The notes under the pieces are model-generated. The model did not search any database, was not told the origin of the DNA, and was given only the letters and a program-made list of their open reading frames with translations. The position numbers and the translations under genes are program-made. Positions 55,183-61,634 of a stretch of 64,000 nucleotides of DNA are shown piece by piece. The stretch is from Synergistaceae bacterium (GTDB lineage Bacteria; Synergistota; Synergistia; Synergistales; Aminobacteriaceae), in contig JAFSSM010000021.1 in assembly GCA_017451025.1 (NCBI GenBank), positions 1 through 64,000 of the forward strand, written 5' to 3'. Position 1 is the first letter of the stretch. Each line of letters begins with the position of its first letter.

Positions 55183-56044
55183 GGTAATCGGAATAGACAT
55201 AGGCGGAACGAACCTGCGGATAGGTATTGTCGATGAGTCAGGCAATGTCTCAGCTTTCCGCAAGGTCAGGACGAAGGAAGTTCTGCGCTCCTACAGTGTG
55301 CTTGTTGACTTGGCCGAATTTATCGAGAGCTATGCTGACGGTGTGAAGTTCGACGCTGTTGCGGCGGGCTTTCCTGCGACGCTGAACCGTGAGCGCACAA
55401 AAATCCTTCAAGCCCCTAACCTCGAGTACATGGAGAATTTGCCCGTTGTCGAGTATCTTTCCGAACGATTGGGCGTGCCAGTTTTCGCGGAGCGGGACGT
55501 AACGATGACGCTGTTCTATGACGTGAAGAAGTATGCTCTTCCAATTGAGGGCATCATCACGGGAATATACTTCGGTACAGGAATCGGCAACGCGATAATG
55601 ATTGACGGAATGCCTCTCACTGGCCGGAACGGTACTGCTGGAGAGCTTGGGCATATTCACGTTGACGGACACGATGAACCTTGCGGCTGTGGTCTGAGGG
55701 GATGCATGGAGACGCTCGCGGGGGGCAAGTACCTGGCGAAAAGGTATGATGCTTCGGAGATAGCGGAAGTGTTCGTGAATCACGCTGACGAACTCGGTGA
55801 ATTTGTGTCGCGGATGGCGGCGAGCGTGGCCTGCGAGGTGAATATACTTGACCCTGATTATGTGATTGTCGGGGGCGGAGTTGTGAACATGCAGGGATTT
55901 CCGGTTGAGGAGCTTCACAGAAAGATTATCGCTTACACGAGGAAGCCGTACCCTGCGGAAAATCTGCGGGTGATTTTTGCGGAGGATGAGGCGTTCAAGA
56001 GCGTAGCGGGAGCCGGGTATTATGCGATGGGAAGGATGATGTGA
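55175..56044 (+). CDS. ROK-family sugar kinase
   Basis: 289 residues. N-terminal ATP-binding DIGGTNLRIGIVD, FPATLNRERTKI, the sugar-binding region ERDVTMTLFYD and the ROK zinc motif in GHIHVDGHDEPCGCGLRGCMET with three Cys and a His. No DNA-binding domain precedes it, so it is a kinase and not a repressor. It is likely to phosphorylate a hexose or hexosamine. ATG 55175 overlaps the preceding gene by 8 bp; it ends the catabolic operon, 18 bp before a long hairpin. Confidence 0.88.
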   Translation: MSRVIGIDIGGTNLRIGIVDESGNVSAFRKVRTKEVLRSYSVLVDLAEFIESYADGVKFDAVAAGFPATLNRERTKILQAPNLEYMENLPVVEYLSERLGVPVFAERDVTMTLFYDVKKYALPIEGIITGIYFGTGIGNAIMIDGMPLTGRNGTAGELGHIHVDGHDEPCGCGLRGCMETLAGGKYLAKRYDASEIAEVFVNHADELGEFVSRMAASVACEVNILDPDYVIVGGGVVNMQGFPVEELHRKIIAYTRKPYPAENLRVIFAEDEAFKSVAGAGYYAMGRMM

Positions 56045-56061
56045 ATACAGACCTGCAAGAA

Positions 56062-56107
56062 CCACGAAGCCCTATACTCTTGTGATAGAATATAGGGCAG
56101 TTCGTGG
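56062..56107 (+). promoter_or_regulatory. Long hairpin and candidate extended -10 promoter upstream of the small peptide gene
   Basis: CCACGAAGCCCTATA (56062-56076) pairs with TATAGGGC (56091-56098) and, after a 2-nt bulge, TTCGTGG (56101-56107). No T run follows, so it is not a normal terminator. Within it TGATAGAAT (56083-56091) is an extended -10 element for the plus strand, which would start RNA near 56098. Confidence 0.45.
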
Positions 56108-56144
56108 CATTGTATCCCACGTTACTAGGGAGACCTCCGGCAAC

Positions 56145-56220
56145 TTCCGATTTCTATTCGGAAAATAGCGGGGGGTTGTCGCCGAAAGGAACTTATCTTC
56201 CCCCGCTAGAAAGGGGTGAG
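56145..56220 (+). promoter_or_regulatory. Structured 5' leader and ribosome binding site of the small peptide gene
   Basis: Two stems are visible: TTCCGA (56145-56150) with TCGGAA (56158-56163), and TAGCGGGGG (56166-56174) with CCCCCGCTA (56200-56208). The ribosome binding site AAAGGGGTGA (56210-56219) comes directly after. GGGGTGAG (56213-56220) can also pair with CTCACCTC inside the coding region (56280-56287), which would hide the ribosome binding site. Confidence 0.6.
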
Positions 56221-56224
56221 AGTG

Positions 56225-56308
56225 ATGAAGGAGTGGACCGAGTTCCTGAAAGCTGTTGCAAAGTTTATCGATGCAATCGCTCACCTCATCAACTCAATAA
56301 AAAAGTAG
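56225..56308 (+). CDS. 27-residue amphipathic peptide (toxin-like or bacteriocin-like)
   Basis: ATG 56225 follows AAAGGGGTGA with 5-nt spacing. The product starts MKEWTEFLKAVAKF and ends AHLINSIKK, stop TAG at 56306-56308. Trp/Phe/Leu/Val/Ile alternate with Lys/Glu/Asp so that one helix face is fully hydrophobic, as in delta-hemolysin-like and leaderless bacteriocin peptides and in type I toxins. There is no signal peptide. The leader is strongly structured, a terminator follows, and an antisense promoter faces the gene. No ABC exporter or immunity gene is nearby, which favours a toxin-antitoxin reading. Family unknown. Confidence 0.65.
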   Translation: MKEWTEFLKAVAKFIDAIAHLINSIKK

Positions 56309-56400
56309 TGTCCTAAACCGATAATCTGGGTAATTACTTCGTCGGTTGAGGATAACAGCCTTAACCGGCAACCAGATTTTTGTCCGTCGTCTCCCCGGAC
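56300..56400 (-). ncRNA. Candidate antisense RNA opposite the 3' end of the peptide mRNA
   Basis: From the minus-strand extended -10 at 56415-56407 an RNA would start near 56400 and run leftward. It would contain the stems GTCCG...CGGAC, AATCTGG...CCAGATT and GGTT...AACC, and meet a T6 run opposite 56299-56304, inside the peptide gene's last codons. It would overlap about 100 nt of the mRNA tail. This is the convergent layout of type I antitoxin RNAs. Ends are estimates from sequence only. Confidence 0.4.
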
Positions 56401-56409
56401 GCTTTTATT
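56382..56409 (+). terminator. Terminator of the small peptide transcript
   Basis: GTCCG (56382-56386) pairs with CGGAC (56396-56400), 9-nt loop, followed by GCTTTTATTA. The same bases include the start region of the proposed antisense RNA. Confidence 0.6.
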
Positions 56410-56415
56410 ATAGCA
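56407..56415 (-). promoter_or_regulatory. Antisense promoter (extended -10 TGCTATAAT)
   Basis: Read on the minus strand, TGCTATAAT is a perfect extended -10. A -35 at the normal distance is weak, as expected for extended -10 promoters. It points into the peptide locus and away from the AAA ATPase gene. Confidence 0.5.
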
Positions 56416-56446
56416 TAGCTACACCGAAGGGATAACATTTCGTACA

Positions 56447-58558
56447 ATGCAAACACACACTCTCTCAAACACTTTCACAGTCAACGAAGCATACCAGGGC
56501 GATGCTCTCAAAGGATGGGCAAGGATTCACCCGGACGACATGGCCGAACTCGAACTGTCCGACGGAGAACTTATAGGCATAACAGGCCGCAGAATAACCA
56601 TAGCCCGAATCAGAGCAGGCGACCGTGAAACCGGACGAGGCATAATCCAGATTGACGGACTTATTCGCGAAAACGCAGGAGCATCACTCGATGACACAAT
56701 CACCATTGAACCCAAAATTACACACCACTTCGCAGGAAGCGTTACCTTACAGCCATTAGGGGACGTAACACTCTCCAGCAAGGAGAAAGACGAAAACTAC
56801 ATACTCTCACTGCTCGAAGGACATGCAGTAGTCGCAGGAGACAGGGTAAGGCTGAATCTCTTCGGGACCCGTGTCTGCGATTTTCAGGTTACGGCCTCGA
56901 CACCCGACGGCGTAGTAATAATCACGCGCTCCACATACTTGAACCTTCTGAAGCCCAGCGAGGCCAAGCACACCCACAAAGTTACTTACGAGGACATCGG
57001 AGGCTTAGGCCCTCAGATCCGCCGCGTCAGGGAAATGATCGAGCTTCCCTTGAGATTCCCGCAGGTGTTCGAGAGATTGGGCATTCAGCCGCCGCGCGGA
57101 GTACTGCTCTACGGCCCTCCAGGCACAGGCAAGACAGTTATAGCCCGTGCAGTCGCGAATGAGACCGATGCTTGGTTCACGCACATTTCAGGCCCGGAAA
57201 TTATCGGCAAGTTTTACGGAGAAAGCGAGGAACGACTCCGCAACATCTTCGAGGAAGCCCAAGAGCGTGCTCCGTCAATAATCTTCATCGACGAGATCGA
57301 TGCAATTGCACCGAAACGTGAGGATATGGGCGGCGAAAAACAGGTTGAGCGCCGGGTTGTCGCACAGCTCCTCGCACTGATGGACGGCCTCAAGTCGCGC
57401 GGACAGCTAATCGTCATCGGCGCAACCAACATCCCCAACGCACTTGACCCGGCACTGCGCAGGCCGGGACGCTTTGACCGCGAAATATCTATCCCAGTTC
57501 CCGACAAGAACGGCAGGCTCGAAATCCTCAAAATTCACACTCGCGGAATGCCCCTAGCTCAGGATGTTGACCTGTCCAGAGTCGCGGACATGTCTCACGG
57601 TTTCGTCGGAGCAGACCTCGAGGCACTCGCAAAAGAAGCCGCAATGTCCTGCGTGCGGGATATTCTGCCGTACGTCAACCTTCACGAGGGAGAAATCCCC
57701 TACGAGCGCGTTGCGAGTATGGAAGTTACCATGAAGCACTTCATGAACGCACTGCTCGAGACTGATCCGTCAGCAACCCGCGAAGTCTCCGTAGAAATTC
57801 CGGATGTGTCGTGGCAGGACATAGGCGGCCTCGAAAACATCAAGGACGAACTTGTACGTGCAGTAACTTGGCCGGTGAAGTATGCGGATATTTTTACGAA
57901 GTATGACATTCAGCCGGCAAGAAGCATTCTGCTTTACGGAGCATCGGGCACAGGAAAAACCCTCCTCGCAAAAGCATTAGCCCGCGAGAGCGGCGTAAAC
58001 TTCATCAACGTCCAGAGCACTAACGTATTATCGCGCTATTTGGGTGAGTCCGAACGTGCACTGAAGGACATTTTCCGCGTGGCAAGGCAGGCCGCACCGT
58101 CGATAATATTCTTCGACGGAATAGAGGCACTCTTCCCTGACAGAAGCACTTCCGGAATGTCGATGTTCGCTTCAACCGAGAGCAGGCTTACCGCACAGTT
58201 CACGGCGGAAATGCACGGCATCGAGGAACTTAACGGCGTTACGGTTCTTGCGGCGACGAACAGGCCGGAACTTCTGGATAAATCCCTGCTGTTTGACTTG
58301 AGGCTTGAGCTTCCGCTTCCTGACAAAAGGACGCGCGAAGAAATTTTCAGGATACTTCTGCGCAAAAAACCGCTCGCTGATGACGTGAACATATCCGAAC
58401 TTGCAGTCATGACTCAGAATTTCACGGGCGGAGATATTTCCCTGATATGCAGGCGCGCATCAATGACGGCACTTAGCCGAAATCCCGAACGCCTAACTAT
58501 TTACCGCAGGGACTTCATGGAGGTAATCAGCAATGTCCGGGACCAATACATTGATTGA
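56447..58558 (+). CDS. CDC48/VAT-type AAA+ ATPase with two AAA domains
   Basis: 703 residues. N-terminal double-psi barrel-like domain (residues 1-180, LKGWARIHPDDM), D1 with GPPGTGKT near residue 223 and Walker B IIFIDEID near 278, and D2 with GASGTGKT near 500 and IIFFDGIEAL near 552. In D2 the Walker B catalytic Glu is replaced by Gly, so D1 probably provides most of the ATPase activity. Such proteins form hexamers that unfold or extract proteins; they are typical of archaea and eukaryotes and occur in some bacteria. The ribosome binding site is weak. It overlaps the next gene by 26 bp. Confidence 0.9.
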   Translation: MQTHTLSNTFTVNEAYQGDALKGWARIHPDDMAELELSDGELIGITGRRITIARIRAGDRETGRGIIQIDGLIRENAGASLDDTITIEPKITHHFAGSVTLQPLGDVTLSSKEKDENYILSLLEGHAVVAGDRVRLNLFGTRVCDFQVTASTPDGVVIITRSTYLNLLKPSEAKHTHKVTYEDIGGLGPQIRRVREMIELPLRFPQVFERLGIQPPRGVLLYGPPGTGKTVIARAVANETDAWFTHISGPEIIGKFYGESEERLRNIFEEAQERAPSIIFIDEIDAIAPKREDMGGEKQVERRVVAQLLALMDGLKSRGQLIVIGATNIPNALDPALRRPGRFDREISIPVPDKNGRLEILKIHTRGMPLAQDVDLSRVADMSHGFVGADLEALAKEAAMSCVRDILPYVNLHEGEIPYERVASMEVTMKHFMNALLETDPSATREVSVEIPDVSWQDIGGLENIKDELVRAVTWPVKYADIFTKYDIQPARSILLYGASGTGKTLLAKALARESGVNFINVQSTNVLSRYLGESERALKDIFRVARQAAPSIIFFDGIEALFPDRSTSGMSMFASTESRLTAQFTAEMHGIEELNGVTVLAATNRPELLDKSLLFDLRLELPLPDKRTREEIFRILLRKKPLADDVNISELAVMTQNFTGGDISLICRRASMTALSRNPERLTIYRRDFMEVISNVRDQYID

Positions 58559-59453
58559 GCTTGCTGCGGACAAAGATTACGACCGGCTTGATACTTTTTT
58601 GGCCGAAAGACTCTGCATCAGCAGGACTAAGGCCCAGAAACTCATCAGCAGCAAAAATGTACGGTCAAACGTTAAGCTGAAGACATCATCGAAGGTAACA
58701 GCAGGCCAGAGATTCACCGTCAAGCCTGTAGAGTCTCCGAATTTGACGGAACTGAAGGCTGAGGATGTAGCGTTCGATGTGATTTACGAGGACCCGCACC
58801 TGCTCGTCATCAACAAGCCCGCCGGTCTTGTGGTTCACCCTGCGCCCGGAAACTGGGAGCACACACTCGTGAACGGACTGGTATATCGTTATCCGGAGAT
58901 ACGCAATATCGGGCACAGACTGCGGCCTGGAATTGTCCACAGGCTGGACTCGCCTACTTCGGGGCTGATGATTGCAGCACGGACGGAGAAGGTGAGCTTT
59001 GACCTGCAAAAACTGTTCAGCGAGCGCAAGGTGAACAAGACGTACCTGGCTATTGCCCACAACGTACCGGCCAAGCGCGAAGGCATATTGTCCGGGCCGA
59101 TGGACAGGGACCCGGATAATTTCACGAGGATGGTTGTCATTGAGGGGGGGAAACCTGCTCTCACGGGCTACAGGGTTTTGTGTGGAATGAACGGTCATTC
59201 GCTGGTTGAGTGCAAATTATTCACAGGGAGAATGCATCAGATTCGGGTGCACATGTCTGCGCTGGGGTGTCCGCTTGTTGGCGACACGATGTACGGTGCG
59301 CAGAATTTCGGGGATGAGTTTACGGGAAGGATATACCTGCACTCGTGGAAGCTGGAGTTTACGCACCCTGCGACCGGAGAAAGGATGAGTTTCCGGCAGA
59401 CAGTGCCTCACGATTTCAGGGGGATGATTGCGAGGATAAGGCTGGGGGCATGA
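58533..59453 (+). CDS. RluA/RluD-family 23S rRNA or tRNA pseudouridine synthase
   Basis: 306 residues. N-terminal S4 RNA-binding domain (DRLDTFLAERLCISRTKAQKL), then the pseudouridine synthase core with the catalytic Asp in VHRLDSPTSGLMI and the following GRMHQIRVH and KTYLAI motifs. Length and S4 domain fit RluD/RluC. GGAGGT lies 7 nt before the ATG, inside the end of the AAA ATPase gene. Exact target uridines cannot be told from sequence. Confidence 0.92.
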   Translation: MSGTNTLIELAADKDYDRLDTFLAERLCISRTKAQKLISSKNVRSNVKLKTSSKVTAGQRFTVKPVESPNLTELKAEDVAFDVIYEDPHLLVINKPAGLVVHPAPGNWEHTLVNGLVYRYPEIRNIGHRLRPGIVHRLDSPTSGLMIAARTEKVSFDLQKLFSERKVNKTYLAIAHNVPAKREGILSGPMDRDPDNFTRMVVIEGGKPALTGYRVLCGMNGHSLVECKLFTGRMHQIRVHMSALGCPLVGDTMYGAQNFGDEFTGRIYLHSWKLEFTHPATGERMSFRQTVPHDFRGMIARIRLGA

Positions 59454-59484
59454 CATTAGCCATACCCTCAGCACAAAGTGATAG

Positions 59485-60129
59485 CTATTCCTGAGTCAGC
59501 GGACCTACACACTGCGCGAGTACTAAGTGCTGAGTTTCGGTCAGACCAAGAATTTCCGGGAGCTTCTCGTAGTTCATGGACATAACTGTACGTGCACCCC
59601 ATCCCTGGCTTGCCGCATAAAGGTACACGTTCTGCATTGAGAAGCCCGTGTGCGAAAAACCTGCCTGCTTCTTCTGTTCGAGAGAGGCAGGAACTTTTTC
59701 GGGCCATTTCGCGACATCCTGAACGTACACCAGAACTACGGCGGCCTTTGCCCCGAACGGCTGGACTGCACCGTAATTTCTGTAGTCGCCGTGCTCAATC
59801 ACTGTGAGGGAATTGTTGTCGTGGTTGTACCTGTAGACTCCTGACTTGGTGAACGCGAAAATGATTATGTCCTGAGTGTTCAGAGCGGAGGGGAACACTC
59901 GTTTTCCGTCCTCGCGGTTTACGCCTCCAGCACTCCAGAGCAGGGTAGCAAGGTCTTTGTCGGTTAATTCTGTGTCCTGAAAATTTGACGATGATCGTCT
60001 GAGTGATATAGCTTCCATCAAGGGAAGTCCGCCTGTTTTGACGGGCTGAGGCAGAGAGATTATCTCCTCTTCGGCAAGAGCACTTCCGCAGAACATGACC
60101 AACATCAACAAGACCAACAATTTTTTCAT
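59485..60129 (-). CDS. Exported nitroreductase-family protein (SagB-type)
   Basis: 214 residues. A signal peptide (MKKLLVLLMLVMFCGSALA, cleavage before EE) precedes a nitroreductase fold: EAISLRRSSSNFQDTELT, DLATLLWSAGGVNRE and QNVYLYAASQGWGARTV, the FMN-binding pattern of the SagB-like group. Export of an FMN protein suggests a periplasmic flavin enzyme, or one modified after export. GGAGGT precedes the ATG. It is convergent with the pseudouridine synthase gene and divergent from the glycosyltransferase region. Confidence 0.85.
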   Translation of the reverse strand: MKKLLVLLMLVMFCGSALAEEEIISLPQPVKTGGLPLMEAISLRRSSSNFQDTELTDKDLATLLWSAGGVNREDGKRVFPSALNTQDIIIFAFTKSGVYRYNHDNNSLTVIEHGDYRNYGAVQPFGAKAAVVLVYVQDVAKWPEKVPASLEQKKQAGFSHTGFSMQNVYLYAASQGWGARTVMSMNYEKLPEILGLTETQHLVLAQCVGPLTQE

Positions 60130-60191
60130 GAGAGGTTACCTCCTAGATTAAAAGTTTGAGTGTATAATAGCAGAAAATTCAGGAAAGGAGC

Positions 60192-60220
60192 TTGACACAA
60201 AAATTATGGCTGTGTATAAT
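60192..60220 (+). promoter_or_regulatory. Consensus sigma-70 promoter abutting the CCACA repeat
   Basis: TTGACA (60192-60197), exactly 17 nt, TATAAT (60215-60220): a perfect consensus match, the strongest promoter in the window. Transcription would start near 60227, inside the repeat tract. Confidence 0.75.
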
Positions 60221-61584
60221 GCCACACCACACCACACCACACCACACCCGCTTCTGCGCTGAAATTCCAGCCTAAGCCTGAACATCAGGAATCACCACTC
60301 AAGCACAAACTCAGAACCACCCTCAAGCAATATCCATTCATCAGGTATCCGTTCATCAAGGTAGTTCGTCCGGTTAAGCGTAAGCTCTCCGGGACAATTC
60401 ACCGTGCAAAAATTTGGACGCGTGATTTCTGCCTGAGGCATGAACCGTTTCGAGGCGGGATAATCCGGCTCAAGGGCTACAAGGAATGTCCGCTTTTGAC
60501 GGTGTATGACTATTGCCGCGAGCATGACGGAATAATCCGGGTCTACGATGATTCGTGCGAGTACCCGGCTCGCCCGTTGTGCAGGACCCGCGAGGAGTTC
60601 GAGGGGAATATTTTTGCGGAGCCTGTGATGCGTCCGGCGTGGTATATCTACGTGTCGAAGATTCATGACGCTGTGATTTGGGGCTATGAGGACTTGATTT
60701 ACGCGGGAGGGTGTGTGCTGACTGACAGGAAGCGGCAAATTCAGGGCAATCACTATTACATCAGCGGTAATGTGCCTGAAATTCGGGAAGATGCTTGTGT
60801 TGTTAAGATGCCTGCTTCTCCTGAAATAATCGAGAAGGGTATAGACATGGTGAAGATGTGGAGCGGGAATATCTATCATTTTTCTTACGAGACAATATCG
60901 CGCCTTCAGCTCGCCGACGCTCTCGAAGAGTATCGCAGTTATCCGCTTATTCTTGATGAAGCTATCATACATGACAAATGGCGTTTGCAGTTACTGGAGA
61001 TGATGAACATCCACAATCATGATGTAGTTCTGGTGAAACAGGGCAGTCCGTACCTCGTGAAGGAGCTGATATATCCCTCATTCCTGAACTGGCCCGGCGA
61101 AAAGAAGGCAGGCTATGCTCCGAGAATGCACACAATGGCGGCAGATTATGTGAGAGAACGAGTTTTGAGCGGGCACAAGCCATCAAGGACGTACAAGAAT
61201 GTGTACATAGTCAGGGGCGACGGCAGAAGACTTCTCAATGAGGAAGAAGTGATAGAGTGTCTGAGCCGCCGGGGCATAGAAATTGTGTACCAGAAGAGTT
61301 ATGACGAGACGCTGGATGCCTTCATGACAGCTGATAATATAATCGGTGCAGTAGGTTCTAACATGGCCTGCACTACGTTCACGAAACCAGGCGCGAATAT
61401 TTATGTTATATGCCCGTTCGAGTATCAGGGAGATAACAATTGTTTTGAGATTACGGACGTGAGCAGAAGGAAGCTGCATTTTATCCCGGCAGACATTCAC
61501 GAATTGGGGCCTGTGCTGATTCACACAAGTTTTTACGCCCGGCTTGATGCACTGGAAGCTGTAGCCAAACAGCTATCACGCTAA
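60220..61584 (+). CDS. GT61/DUF563-type glycosyltransferase, start uncertain (possibly phase-variable)
   Basis: The frame is open from 60220 to the TAA at 61584 (454 residues), but contains no ATG, GTG or TTG until TTG 60496. Residues before that (RDFCLRHEPFRGGIIRLKGY and onward) look coding, so the start lies upstream. The later part has KPSRTYKNVYIVRGDGRRLL and VGSNMACTTFTKPGANIY, as in GT61 (DUF563) glycosyltransferases that build surface glycans. ATG 60206 would be in frame with 4 or 7 CCACA copies, and ATG 60219 with 3 or 6, but with the present 5 neither is. If RNA starts near 60227 both ATGs would be lost, so the start mechanism is open. A 5' deletion is also possible. Confidence 0.65.
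   Translation, partial: CHTTPHHTTPASALKFQPKPEHQESPLKHKLRTTLKQYPFIRYPFIKVVRPVKRKLSGTIHRAKIWTRDFCLRHEPFRGGIIRLKGYKECPLLTVYDYCREHDGIIRVYDDSCEYPARPLCRTREEFEGNIFAEPVMRPAWYIYVSKIHDAVIWGYEDLIYAGGCVLTDRKRQIQGNHYYISGNVPEIREDACVVKMPASPEIIEKGIDMVKMWSGNIYHFSYETISRLQLADALEEYRSYPLILDEAIIHDKWRLQLLEMMNIHNHDVVLVKQGSPYLVKELIYPSFLNWPGEKKAGYAPRMHTMAADYVRERVLSGHKPSRTYKNVYIVRGDGRRLLNEEEVIECLSRRGIEIVYQKSYDETLDAFMTADNIIGAVGSNMACTTFTKPGANIYVICPFEYQGDNNCFEITDVSRRKLHFIPADIHELGPVLIHTSFYARLDALEAVAKQLSR
60222..60246 (+). repeat. 5-bp tandem repeat (CCACA)x5
   Basis: Five perfect copies of CCACA (60222-60246), followed by CCC. The tract lies between a consensus promoter and the open frame of a glycosyltransferase gene. 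A 5-bp unit shifts the frame with every copy gained or lost. Confidence 0.95.
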
Positions 61585-61625
61585 AAAATAATCCCCCAAG
61601 TGTCAAACACAAGGGGGCTTCATTA
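61584..61625. terminator. Terminator between the glycosyltransferase and glutamine synthetase genes
   Basis: CCCCC (61593-61597) pairs with GGGGG (61613-61617), with GTGT/ACAC extending the stem and a 3-nt loop. A and T runs flank both sides, so it works in both directions. Confidence 0.85.
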
Positions 61626-61634
61626 TTGCAATGT

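Noticed and set aside
55250-56065. Minus-strand open frame of 271 codons opposite the ROK kinase gene
   Set aside because: The plus-strand product has complete ROK motifs; the reverse frame shows only shadow composition.
56104-56316. 70-codon open frame spanning the small peptide locus in another frame
   Set aside because: It has no ribosome binding site and runs through strong hairpins; the 27-codon frame has an ideal ribosome binding site.
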